Shown in pieces: positions 1-7,600 of a DNA stretch of 38,022 nt. The translations under genes were made by a program, and so were the position numbers. Every line of letters begins with the position of its first letter. The stretch's first letter is position 1. Where the stretch lies: assembly GCA_900316275.1 (NCBI GenBank), contig ONCF01000043.1:1-38022 (forward strand). The letters are read 5' to 3'. Origin of the DNA: an uncultured Veillonellaceae bacterium (GTDB lineage: Bacteria > Bacillota > Negativicutes > Selenomonadales > Selenomonadaceae). The notes below the pieces were generated by a model, which saw nothing but the letters and a program-made list of their open reading frames with translations, made no database searches and was not told the DNA's origin.

Positions 1-177
1 ACGTATTTCTGGTCGCTTGACATCAGCGTCGGCCTCGCCGCCATCCTGCTCGGCTTCGTCGCGACCGCCTGCGGCTACGCCTTCCTCTACGGTACCGTCT
101 CCACTGCCGTCATCGCAGCGACGGCCGTCTGCTATGCGTTCTTGCGGCGGAGCACCAAAGGGCGCCGCCGCGCATGA
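1..177 (+). CDS. C-terminal end of an MFS-type transporter (partial)
   Basis: The frame is open from the first base and ends at TGA 175-177, giving 58 residues. They form two hydrophobic segments joined by a short loop and end in a basic cytoplasmic tail (RRSTKGRRRA). The pattern SLDISVGLAAILLGF followed by a Gly-Tyr and a second helix is what is usually seen in helices 11-12 of major facilitator superfamily transporters. The substrate cannot be judged from this fragment, and the start lies outside the window. Another polytopic membrane family is possible. Confidence 0.6.
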   Translation, partial: TYFWSLDISVGLAAILLGFVATACGYAFLYGTVSTAVIAATAVCYAFLRRSTKGRRRA

Positions 178-230
178 TACCTTCGGGGCTGTTGCAGTTA
201 TTGCAGGAGCTCCTATTTTTATGCAACAGA

Positions 231-259
231 AAATCCCGGGCTGTAATGGCTCGGGATTT
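231..259. terminator. Inverted repeat after the MFS gene, possible terminator
   Basis: AAATCCCG (231-238) pairs with CGGGATTT (252-259) around a 13-base loop. There is no U-run on the plus strand. Read on the minus strand the stem is followed by TTTTCTGTT. It may end the MFS transcript weakly or work on the other strand. Confidence 0.3.
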
Positions 260-324
260 GGTGTAGAATTGAGATATGCAAACAAACAATAGTGTGCATT
301 TTTATGGATTGTTTTCTTAATTGC

Positions 325-333
325 TGATATACT
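325..333 (+). promoter_or_regulatory. Extended -10 promoter candidate for the STAND-like ATPase
   Basis: TGATATACT is an extended -10 element (TG-n-TATACT) 40 bases upstream of the ATG at 373. No convincing -35 hexamer is visible, as is common for extended -10 promoters. The flanking 195-base gap is AT-rich compared with the genes. Confidence 0.35.
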
Positions 334-372
334 ATGGTATTAGGATGATAGCGGCTGTGAGGTGATGTTTTT

Positions 373-1638
373 ATGACTGCGTGCGATGTATCGGATGTGT
401 TCCGCCCACGGGCGTTTCCGACGCTGACCTACGTCAACAGGTACGTGGATACGGATGAAACGTACGAGGCAATGCTGAAAAGGGCGCTGCGCAATACGGG
501 GACGCTCATTGCGGTTTCCGGGGCGTCGAAAACTGGCAAGACCGTTTTATGCCACAAAGTGCTGCCCGCAGACAGTATCGTCGATTTGAGCGGCGGCCAG
601 ATAGCTACGCCAGATGACTTTTGGGAGCAGATTGCGGAAAAACTCGCGATGCCTGTAGAGTACCAATTCGCGCAGGATACGCGTCATGGCAGGGCGGTTA
701 AGGGCAGTTCATCAGCGGGCGTATCCTTGCCTTTGTTGGGACGGCTCACTTTTGCGGGCGGCGCGGAGACCTCGTCAGCCAGTGGTAACAATATTTCCTA
801 CAAGATGGGGCGCAGCCGGACGGCATTGGTGCAGTACATGATTGACCACAAGCTGACGCTTATCATCGACGATTTTCACTATATCGATAAAGAGGTTCAG
901 ATATATATCGCCAGGACGCTGAAGACGGAAATATTCAAGGGGTTGCGGGCAATTATCTTGTCCCTGCCGCACCGCTCGGACGATGCCATCCGTATGAATC
1001 CGGACCTCATCGGGCGTACGACATTTATTGACCTAGCCGCCTGGTCCATGGAGGATTTGCAGGAAATCGCCCGCAAGGGCTTTGAACAGTTGCAGTTGCC
1101 CATCGAGGCGGCGGTGATTGAGGAAATGGCGCAGGAGGCTGACTCGTCGCCGTTGCTGATGCAGGAAATCTGCCTGAACCTGGCGGGCGAAATGGTGGAC
1201 CGGCAGATTAAACAGCCCGACAGGGAACTGTTGCGGCAGGTATTCCGTGCTACAGCAAAGAACTACCAGCATTACCGTGACATCTTGCAACGCGCCTATC
1301 AGGGGCCGATGCAGGGCCGGACACGGCGCAAGCAGTACACTACAGCCACAGGCAAGACCTACGACGTATATGGCCTGCTGCTGACCAGCATCAGCTCCAA
1401 TCCGCCCATCCTGAGGCTGCCGCTGGACGAGTTGCAACGGCGTATTCGCCGCATCCTCGGTCAGGATGATATCCCCAATAAACTGACCATCGCCAACGCG
1501 GTCAAGCATTTGTCAGATATGATTAAGACCTCGCTGCCCAAGCACGATACCATCGACACGAAAGACAAGACACTATACATCCTCGACCCCATGCTGCTAT
1601 TCTACCTGCGCTGGAGCTCGGGCTGGGAGATAGATTGA
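373..1638 (+). CDS. Lone P-loop ATPase of the STAND/archaeal-ATPase type, function unknown
   Basis: A 421-residue soluble protein. A Walker A motif (GASKTGKT, about residues 50-57) and a Walker B motif (LTLIIDDFHYID, about 159-170) mark an AAA/STAND-type NTPase. The C-terminus ends in LYILDPMLLFYLRW, which resembles the D-x-x-L-x-F-x-x-R ending of the winged-helix part of archaeal-type ATPases (PF01637-like). This relationship is an inference from motif shape. The start is ATG 373 behind a GAGGTGAT ribosome binding site. It stands alone between an MFS gene and a calcium ATPase, with its own promoter-like element. It appears somewhat less GC-rich than its neighbours, which fits horizontal gain. 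A sensor or defence role is possible but nothing here proves one. Confidence 0.7.
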   Translation: MTACDVSDVFRPRAFPTLTYVNRYVDTDETYEAMLKRALRNTGTLIAVSGASKTGKTVLCHKVLPADSIVDLSGGQIATPDDFWEQIAEKLAMPVEYQFAQDTRHGRAVKGSSSAGVSLPLLGRLTFAGGAETSSASGNNISYKMGRSRTALVQYMIDHKLTLIIDDFHYIDKEVQIYIARTLKTEIFKGLRAIILSLPHRSDDAIRMNPDLIGRTTFIDLAAWSMEDLQEIARKGFEQLQLPIEAAVIEEMAQEADSSPLLMQEICLNLAGEMVDRQIKQPDRELLRQVFRATAKNYQHYRDILQRAYQGPMQGRTRRKQYTTATGKTYDVYGLLLTSISSNPPILRLPLDELQRRIRRILGQDDIPNKLTIANAVKHLSDMIKTSLPKHDTIDTKDKTLYILDPMLLFYLRWSSGWEID

Positions 1639-1765
1639 GGCATAGGAATGGTCGGCTTACTACCTGCATCGGTTATGCAAACCAGGTGACATTAAGCGAA
1701 ACTGACTCTTTGGGTGTTGGCATGGTTACTAAATTTTCCGTTTTGGCGACGATGCATCTTTTTCG

Positions 1766-1793
1766 TTGCTTTATTGTAGTAGTATGTTAGAAT
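1766..1793 (+). promoter_or_regulatory. Promoter for the calcium ATPase
   Basis: TTGCTT (1766-1771), 16 bases, TAGAAT (1788-1793) preceded by TG at 1785-1786 (extended -10). Expected transcription start is near 1800, about 100 bases before the ATG. Confidence 0.5.
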
Positions 1794-1807
1794 ATTTGAT
1801 TAGACAG

Positions 1808-1847
1808 AACATCCCGTGGCGTGGAGCTGTGGGGTGTTTTTATTTTG
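1808..1847 (+). terminator. Terminator-like hairpin in the leader of the calcium ATPase
   Basis: AACATCCC (1808-1815) pairs with GGGGTGTT (1831-1838), 8 pairs with one G-U, followed by TTTATTTTG. It sits a few bases downstream of the predicted transcription start and before the chosen start codon at 1899. It could therefore be an attenuator for the ATPase. Alternatively it ends read-through from the gene upstream. Confidence 0.5.
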
Positions 1848-1898
1848 TGTATGGTGCTGTGGGCTGATGGCGGCGTAGTATGGCGGGAGAGGTTGCCG

Positions 1899-4664
1899 AT
1901 GGAAATTCAAGGTCTGACTGGGCCGGAGGCGCGGGACGCGCGGGAGCGTTTTGGCTCGAATGCGCTGACGGAGCAGGTGACGGAGACGTTCTGGGGGAAG
2001 TTCCGGCGTAATTTCTCCGACCCCATTATTCGCATTCTCTGTGTGGCGCTGCTCATCGACGTCTTGTTTGTGCTGCTGGGGCAGACGGAGTGGTACGAGG
2101 CCGTGGGTATCGCGCTCGCGGTACTGCTCGCGACGTTTGTCTCGACGTATTCGGAGTACCGCAACGAGACGGCGTTCCGCAAACTGCAGGAGGAGGCCTC
2201 GCTCATCCGCTGCAAGGTCTACCGCAATGGCAAACTGCTGGAGATACCCATCGACGACATCGTAGTGGGTGACTCGGTGCTCGTGCAGACGGGCGATAAA
2301 ATTCCGGCGGACGGTGTGCTCGTGGAGGGGACGCTGCGCGTCGACCAGTCCGTGCTGAACGGCGAGGCGCAGGAGGCGGAAAAGGTACCGGCTGCCAGTG
2401 ACGCTGCAGCTGTCGACGCCACCCTGCCAGCTGCCCTGCATGCAGGCATGGGGGCGCAGAAGCAAGCGGATGCGGCGGGTACCGGTACGGAGGCTGCTCG
2501 GACGGCAAGCCATGATTTTCTGGACCCGCACCAGCTGTTTCGCGGCGCGGTGGTCTGCGATGGCAACGGCGTGATGGTCGTGCAGATCGTGGGCGATAGG
2601 ACGGTGTACGGTGGCATTGCGGGCGAGCTGCAGGCGGGCGAGAGCCGCGCGACGCCGCTGCAGGTGAAGCTCGGGCGGCTGGCGGGCGACATCAGCCGTT
2701 TCGGCTATGTGGGCGGCGTGGCCATTGCGCTGGCGTTCATGTTCGACCGCATTGTGCTGCAGCACGGCTTTGACGGCGCGGCCATCGCGGCGTACTGCAC
2801 GAACTGGGCGGCGCTCGGTGGCACGCTCGTCGACGCGGTTATCCTGGCCGTGGTCATCATCGTCATGGCCGTGCCCGAGGGCCTGCCGCTCATGATTGCG
2901 CTGGTTTCGGCGCAGAACATGGGCAAAATGCTGCGGGACAACGTGCTCGTGCGCAAGGTCGCGGGCATCGAGACGGCGGGCAGTCTCAACATCCTGTTCA
3001 GCGACAAGACGGGCACGATAACGAAAGGGCAGCTGGAGGCCGTGGCCTTCGTCGACGGCACGGGGCAGCAGTGTGGTGGCTTTGCGGAGCTGCCTGCAGG
3101 GCTCGCGCGCTGGACGGACCTCGTCGTGCGCTACAACACGAGCGCCGTGGTCACAGACGGCGTGGCCGTGGGCGGCAACATGACGGAGCGGGCGCTGCTG
3201 GCCTATGTGCATGGCGCAGAGGCCGCGCAGCGGGCGCAGGTCGTGCGCAGCCTGCCCTTTAACAGCCGCAACAAATATTCGCTGGCGGAAATCAGTGGCC
3301 CCTATGCGGGTACGCTCGTCAAGGGCGCGCCGGAGGAAATCCTGCGCCGCTGCACGACGTACCGCGACGCGGAGGGTCGGCGGCAGCCGCTCACGGACGC
3401 GGCGGCCGTGGAGGCACGGCTGGACGCTTTGGCCGGGCGGGCCATCCGCGTGCTGGCGCTGGCGACGTTTGACGGGCCGCTGCCCGAGGCGGGGCTGCCG
3501 TCGGGATTGACGTTCGTCGGCGCCGTGGGTATCCGTGACGACGTGCGGCCCGAGTCCATCGCAGCTATCAGCGAGGTGCAGGCCGCGGGCGTGCAGGTAG
3601 TCATGATTACGGGCGACCGCCTGGACACGGCAACGGCCATCGCGCGCGAGGCCGGGCTGCTGCAGGCGGAGACGGACCTCGTCATGACGTCGGCGGAGCT
3701 CGCGGCACTCAGCGACGCGGCCGTGCGGGCGCAGCTGCCCCGCCTGCGCGTCGTGGCACGCGCGTTGCCCGCAGACAAGAGCCGTCTCGTGCGCATCGCG
3801 CAGTCGCTGAACCTCGTGGTCGGTATGACGGGTGACGGCGTGAACGACAGCCCGGCGCTGAAGCAGGCCGACGTCGGCTTTGCCATGGGCGGCGGTACGG
3901 AGGTCGCAAAGGAGGCGAGCGAAATCGTCATCCTCGACGACAATTTCCACTCCATTGAACGCGCTATCCTCTACGGCCGCACGATTTTTCACAGCATCCG
4001 CAAATTCCTCATTTTCCAGCTGACGGTCAACGTGGGCGCCGTGCTGGTCGCGTTCGTCATGCCGCTCCTGGGGCAGGAGACGCCGCTGACGATTACGCAG
4101 ATTCTCTGGGTCAACCTCATCATGGACACGCTGGCGGCGCTGGCATTCGGCGGTGAGCCTGCACTCGCGCGCTTTATGCAGGAGCGGCCGAAGCGGCGTG
4201 ACGAGCACATTATCAGCCGCTACATGGCCTCGTCCATCGGCGTAGGCGCCGTTTGGGCGTTCGCGCTGAGCCTGTTTTTCCTGCTCTCGCCCGTGGTGGC
4301 GGGGGTGTTCCGCGCGGACTCTGCGGGGCGGTATCTGCTGACCGGTTATTTTGCTTTCTTCATTTTCTACGCCATCTGCAACGCGTTCAACGCGCGCACG
4401 GAGGCGCTGAACCTACTCGACAGTATCGGGCAGAATAAAGGTTTTCTGCGCGTCATGGGCGGCATCGCCCTCGTGCAGGTCGTCATGGTGTATTTTGGCG
4501 GCGCCGTGCTGCGCTGCTACGGCCTCACGCTGACGGAGTGGGCCTGCGTGCTGCTGCTCGCCCTCACGATTATCCCCGTGGACATTGCGCGCAAGGCGCT
4601 GTTGCGGCAGAAAAATGAACATTCCCGCTTGCATTGGGCGGCGGGAAATGCTATACTATTCTAG
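1899..4664 (+). CDS. PMCA-type (P2B) calcium-transporting P-type ATPase
   Basis: A 921-residue membrane pump predicted to export Ca2+ at the cost of ATP. Visible motifs are the phosphorylated Asp in DKTGT (D369), VPEGLP in M4 (325-330, calcium ligand Glu), MITGDRLDTA, the hinge GMTGDGVNDSP, and NLIMDTLAALAFGGEP in M6. Together these are typical of the P2B/PMCA branch with one calcium site. The actuator loop reads NGEA (154-157) where most pumps have TGES; the catalytic Glu is kept. It is followed by an Ala-rich insert (about 165-200). ATG 1899 has the ribosome binding site GGGAGAGG and gives the standard N-terminus MEIQGLTGPEARDARERFG. An upstream in-frame GTG at 1821 lies inside the leader hairpin and is less likely. 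A cation other than Ca2+ is possible. Confidence 0.9.
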   Translation: MEIQGLTGPEARDARERFGSNALTEQVTETFWGKFRRNFSDPIIRILCVALLIDVLFVLLGQTEWYEAVGIALAVLLATFVSTYSEYRNETAFRKLQEEASLIRCKVYRNGKLLEIPIDDIVVGDSVLVQTGDKIPADGVLVEGTLRVDQSVLNGEAQEAEKVPAASDAAAVDATLPAALHAGMGAQKQADAAGTGTEAARTASHDFLDPHQLFRGAVVCDGNGVMVVQIVGDRTVYGGIAGELQAGESRATPLQVKLGRLAGDISRFGYVGGVAIALAFMFDRIVLQHGFDGAAIAAYCTNWAALGGTLVDAVILAVVIIVMAVPEGLPLMIALVSAQNMGKMLRDNVLVRKVAGIETAGSLNILFSDKTGTITKGQLEAVAFVDGTGQQCGGFAELPAGLARWTDLVVRYNTSAVVTDGVAVGGNMTERALLAYVHGAEAAQRAQVVRSLPFNSRNKYSLAEISGPYAGTLVKGAPEEILRRCTTYRDAEGRRQPLTDAAAVEARLDALAGRAIRVLALATFDGPLPEAGLPSGLTFVGAVGIRDDVRPESIAAISEVQAAGVQVVMITGDRLDTATAIAREAGLLQAETDLVMTSAELAALSDAAVRAQLPRLRVVARALPADKSRLVRIAQSLNLVVGMTGDGVNDSPALKQADVGFAMGGGTEVAKEASEIVILDDNFHSIERAILYGRTIFHSIRKFLIFQLTVNVGAVLVAFVMPLLGQETPLTITQILWVNLIMDTLAALAFGGEPALARFMQERPKRRDEHIISRYMASSIGVGAVWAFALSLFFLLSPVVAGVFRADSAGRYLLTGYFAFFIFYAICNAFNARTEALNLLDSIGQNKGFLRVMGGIALVQVVMVYFGGAVLRCYGLTLTEWACVLLLALTIIPVDIARKALLRQKNEHSRLHWAAGNAILF
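4629..4657 (+). promoter_or_regulatory. Promoter of the rpsF-ssb-rpsR operon, inside the ATPase 3' end
   Basis: TTGCAT (4629-4634), 17 bases, TATACT (4652-4657) with TG one base upstream (extended -10). An inverted repeat, TTCCCGC 4622-4628 with GCGGGAA 4641-4647, places the -35 box in its loop. No U-run follows, so it may be an operator-like element or chance. Confidence 0.55.
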
Positions 4665-4702
4665 CTGTGAGCCAAAACGACTGACAGCCAGAATAAAACT
4701 CT

Positions 4703-4722
4703 GCTCCTCATGCGTGGGGAGC
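4703..4722 (+). promoter_or_regulatory. Hairpin in the rpsF leader, possible ribosomal-protein leader element
   Basis: GCTCCTCA (4703-4710) and TGGGGAGC (4715-4722) pair perfectly with one G-U around the loop TGCG, 26 bases before the rpsF start. Leaders of rpsF operons often bind the S6:S18 complex for feedback control. I cannot confirm that motif here. Confidence 0.35.
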
Positions 4723-4748
4723 CATAGACCAAAGAGGGAGGTGATTTC

Positions 4749-5036
4749 GTGAGAAAGTACGAAGTCATATTTATCGTGAAACCGATGGAAGAAGAGGCCA
4801 CGAACGCGGTCATCGAGAAATTCCAGAAGCTGATCACGGCTAACGGTGGTACCATCGACAAGGAAGACCGTTGGGGCAAGAAGCGCCTTGCCTATGAGAT
4901 CAAGGACTGCACGGAGGGTTACTACGACCTGCTGTATGTGACGTGCGAGCCCGAGTGCGTAGCGGAGTGCGACCGTGTCATGAAGATTACGGACGAGCTG
5001 CTGAAGCACATGATCGTCAAAGCTGACGAAGAGTAA
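4749..5036 (+). CDS. rpsF: 30S ribosomal protein S6
   Basis: A 95-residue protein starting MRKYEVIFIVKPMEEE, the usual S6 N-terminus, with WGKKRLAYEIKD and the tail region KITDELLKHMIVK also typical. S6 binds S18 and 16S rRNA in the platform of the small subunit. Translation starts at GTG 4749 after a strong AGGGAGGTGAT. It is the first gene of the conserved rpsF-ssb-rpsR operon and probably has its own promoter at 4629-4657. Length is normal for the family. Confidence 0.97.
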   Translation: MRKYEVIFIVKPMEEEATNAVIEKFQKLITANGGTIDKEDRWGKKRLAYEIKDCTEGYYDLLYVTCEPECVAECDRVMKITDELLKHMIVKADEE

Positions 5037-5067
5037 GAACGCATAAAAAGGTCAGGGAGGCTTTGCC

Positions 5068-5520
5068 ATGAACAAGGTGATTATTACCGGTCGTTTGACG
5101 CGTGACCCCGAGGTCCGCTATACGAAAAGCGGCAAGGCTGTGGCATCTTTTACCGTAGCCGTTGACCGCCGTCTGGGGCGTCGTGCCCAGGAGCAGGCTG
5201 GTGACCAGCCCACCGCGGATTTCATTCCGTGCGTGGCCTGGGAGCATCAGGCTGACTTCGTCGGCAATCACCTGATCAAGGGGAGCCCCGTGCTCGTGGA
5301 GGGCCGCATGCAGGTTCGTACCTACGAGGCGCAGGATGGCTCGCGCCGTTACGTGACGGAGGTCGTCGTGAACAATATCGAGTTCAACGGGCCGCGTCCG
5401 CAGGGTGCCGGTGCTCCGGGCGCTGGTGCCCCCATGGGTCAGGCTGCTCCACAGCCGCAGGCCCCGCAGGGTAACGGTGGTTTCGGCAATATGCCTAATG
5501 ACGACGAAATTCCTTTTTGA
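5068..5520 (+). CDS. ssb: Single-stranded DNA-binding protein
   Basis: A 150-residue SSB. The N-terminal OB fold (about residues 1-105) opens with MNKVIITGRLTRDPEVRYTK, and YVTEVVVNNIEF is the usual last strand. A Gly/Pro/Gln-rich linker follows, and the acidic tip DDEIPF recruits replication and repair partners. ATG 5068 has the ribosome binding site CAGGGAGG. It lies 31 bases after rpsF and 15 before rpsR in the classic operon order, which couples ribosome synthesis and replication. Confidence 0.97.
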   Translation: MNKVIITGRLTRDPEVRYTKSGKAVASFTVAVDRRLGRRAQEQAGDQPTADFIPCVAWEHQADFVGNHLIKGSPVLVEGRMQVRTYEAQDGSRRYVTEVVVNNIEFNGPRPQGAGAPGAGAPMGQAAPQPQAPQGNGGFGNMPNDDEIPF

Positions 5521-5535
5521 TGGGAGGGTTGAGCA

Positions 5536-5769
5536 ATGATGAGACGTGACAGAGGCAGAAGACCCCGTCGTAAGGTCTGCCAGTTCTGCGTGGACAAGGT
5601 CGAGCATATCGACTACAAGGACGTGGCCAAGCTGCGCCGCTTCGTGACGGAGCGCGGCAAGATTTTACCGCGTCGTATCTCCGGCAACTGCGCTAAGCAT
5701 CAGCGTCAGGTGACCGTGGCCATCAAACGCGCACGCAACATCGCGCTGCTGCCGTTTACGGCTGAATAA
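5536..5769 (+). CDS. rpsR: 30S ribosomal protein S18
   Basis: A 77-residue basic protein with the S18 signatures [41 protein letters not shown] and [12 protein letters not shown]. It partners S6 on the 30S platform. The first ATG (5536) is followed directly by a second in-frame ATG (5539), and either can be served by GGGAGGG at about 5522-5528. It is the last gene of the operon and is followed at once by a strong terminator. Cys17 and Cys20 form only a partial zinc-type pair. Confidence 0.97.
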   Translation: MMRRDRGRRPRRKVCQFCVDKVEHIDYKDVAKLRRFVTERGKILPRRISGNCAKHQRQVTVAIKRARNIALLPFTAE

Positions 5770-5779
5770 GCATTTTACG

Positions 5780-5812
5780 AGGTGCCGCATCCTGAGGGTG
5801 CGGCACCTTTTT
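5780..5812 (+). terminator. Terminator of the rpsF operon
   Basis: AGGTGCCGCA (5780-5789) and TGCGGCACCT (5799-5808) pair perfectly, followed by TTTTTA. Confidence 0.9.
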
Positions 5813-5835
5813 ACTTTTCGCAGAGGTGGGGAGAA

Positions 5836-7401
5836 ATGAGAGCACGTATTGCGCAGGCCATGGATATCTTTACGGAGCCGAAGCATTTCAAGCTGCGGCT
5901 GTTCCTCGAGGGCAATCTCATCGGCGTCTGCACGGGGCTGGTCATCGCGCTGTTCCGCTATCTGCTGGAGCTCTCGGAGGAAATGCAGCCCTTGTTCTAT
6001 GCCTATCTGGCGGCGAATCCGCTGGCGACCATCGGCTGGTTCACGGTGCTGGCTGGCATCGGCTATGTGCTCTGCCGCATCGTGCGGCGCGATGGCATGA
6101 CGTCGGGCTCGGGCATACCCCAGATTAAAGGCATCCTCGCGGGCGAGATGCACATGCATTGGGCGCGCGTGCTCGTGCTGAAATTCGTCGGTGCCGTGCT
6201 GGGTATCGGCGCGGGCCTGTCGCTGGGGCGCGAGGGGCCGAGTGTGCAGCTCGGCGCCTGCGTCGGGCAGGGTATCGGCCGTCTTGGGCACCGCTCGCGC
6301 GCCGAAAGCCGCTACCTGCTCACAGCGGGCGCTGGCGCGGGCCTCGCGGCGGCGTTCAATGCGCCGCTGGCCGGGGTGATTTTCTGTCTGGAGGAGCTTA
6401 CGAAAAATTTCTCACCGCTCGTGCTCATGGGCGCCATCTCGGCGGCCGTCACGGCGACGACGGTTACGCAGGTGTTTTTCGGCATGCAGCCCGTGTTCCA
6501 CCTCGGTGACATCCCCGTCGTGCAGACGGGCGACGTGTACCTGCTCTGCATCGCGCTGGGCATTTTCGTCGGCGTGCTGGGACTAGCGTTCAACCGCATG
6601 CTCACGCGCTCGCTGGACGCCTATGCGCACGCGCCGCTGCGCGACTGGCAGAAACCGATGGTGCCGCTGTTTGCGGCGGGCGTGCTAGGTTTTGTGCTGC
6701 CGCAGGTGCTTGGTGGCGGCAGCCGACTCGTGGACAGCCTCGTTATCACGGACTACGGCCTCGCCATGCTCGTCGTGCTGCTCGTGGGCAAGTTCGCCTT
6801 TACCATGCTCTGTTTTGGTTCGGGGGTGCCGGGCGGCATTTTCCTGCCCATGCTTGTGCTCGGCAGCGTGGGCGGCGCCATTTTCGCGCAGCTGGCCGTG
6901 GGGCTGGGCTGTATGGACCCGGTCTGGACTGTGGACTGCATCGTGTTCGGCATGGCGGCTTATTTCGCGGCGGTCGTGAAGTCGCCGGTGACGGGCACCA
7001 TCCTCATCATGGAAATGACGGGCTCATTTGCGCACATGCTGCCGCTCATCCTCGTCTCCATGACGGCCTATCTCGTGGCGGACCTCACGGACGGCCAGCC
7101 CGTCTATGACATGCTGCTCGCGCGCAGCCTCGCCCTGCGCGACAAAATCCGCCAGCGTGTGCGCAGCCATCGCATCATGGCCGAGGTCACAGTGGGCGAG
7201 AACAGTATCCTCGCAGGCGCGGAGATCAAGGATATCCAGTGGCCGGGCGCAGGCCTGCTCGTCAACGTGCGGCGCGGCACGCAGGAGCTTGTGCCCTCGG
7301 GCGGCCTGCAGCTGCTGGCGGGGGACTATCTGTACGTCGTCGTCGACGCGGCGGCACTCAGCCAGCTGCAAGGGCTCGCGGGCGAGCGCATTGTGGAATG
7401 A
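5836..7401 (+). CDS. clcA: ClC-family H+/Cl- exchange transporter with C-terminal RCK_C/TrkA-C domain
   Basis: A 521-residue membrane protein. All three ClC anion-pore motifs are present: GSGIPQ (91-96), GREGP (131-135, with gating Glu133) and GSGVPGGIFLP (328-338). The paired Glu186-Glu187 matches the internal proton glutamate of exchangers, so proton-coupled antiport is more likely than a channel. After the membrane part, residues about 447-521 look like a TrkA-C/RCK_C ligand-binding domain instead of CBS domains. ATG 5836 follows GAGGTGGGG; an earlier in-frame start at 5782 would lie inside the rpsR terminator. Only 23 bases separate it from that terminator, and no clear promoter is seen, so it may depend on read-through. 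No fluoride riboswitch is visible. Confidence 0.93.
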   Translation: MRARIAQAMDIFTEPKHFKLRLFLEGNLIGVCTGLVIALFRYLLELSEEMQPLFYAYLAANPLATIGWFTVLAGIGYVLCRIVRRDGMTSGSGIPQIKGILAGEMHMHWARVLVLKFVGAVLGIGAGLSLGREGPSVQLGACVGQGIGRLGHRSRAESRYLLTAGAGAGLAAAFNAPLAGVIFCLEELTKNFSPLVLMGAISAAVTATTVTQVFFGMQPVFHLGDIPVVQTGDVYLLCIALGIFVGVLGLAFNRMLTRSLDAYAHAPLRDWQKPMVPLFAAGVLGFVLPQVLGGGSRLVDSLVITDYGLAMLVVLLVGKFAFTMLCFGSGVPGGIFLPMLVLGSVGGAIFAQLAVGLGCMDPVWTVDCIVFGMAAYFAAVVKSPVTGTILIMEMTGSFAHMLPLILVSMTAYLVADLTDGQPVYDMLLARSLALRDKIRQRVRSHRIMAEVTVGENSILAGAEIKDIQWPGAGLLVNVRRGTQELVPSGGLQLLAGDYLYVVVDAAALSQLQGLAGERIVE

Positions 7402-7470
7402 AGTGCCGTGGCTGGCAGGCGATGCCGGTGAGGCATGGCCTACTGTTAGTCTGCGTACTTCAAGCTTTAG

Positions 7471-7512
7471 TTGACTGCGCAAACCTTAATCGATAATTTA
7501 AAGGCGTATAAT
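7471..7512 (+). promoter_or_regulatory. Promoter region for the secreted LPP20-like gene
   Basis: TTGACT (7471-7476) is followed after 17 bases by TAATTT (7494-7499). A perfect TATAAT lies at 7507-7512 with only a weak -35 (TTAATC, 15-base spacer). One or both may be used. The rest of the 199-base gap shows no other feature. Confidence 0.4.
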
Positions 7513-7600
7513 TTACTTTTGCGGGTGTAAAGTCGATAATATAGATGTAATCAGCAAAGGTAAAGCATACGCTTTTTATTGTGGACGGGAGATGTAGACG

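Noticed and set aside
1639..1800. yybP-ykoY manganese riboswitch upstream of the P-type ATPase
   Set aside because: The characteristic conserved loops are not visible, and the likely promoter lies downstream of most of this stretch.
1800..4208. Long open frame of about 800 codons on the minus strand
   Set aside because: It lies opposite the calcium ATPase, has an Arg/His-rich composition typical of shadow frames in GC-rich DNA, and shows no family motifs.
5770..5835. Fluoride riboswitch upstream of the ClC gene
   Set aside because: The short gap is filled by the rpsR terminator and a ribosome binding site, with no aptamer motif.
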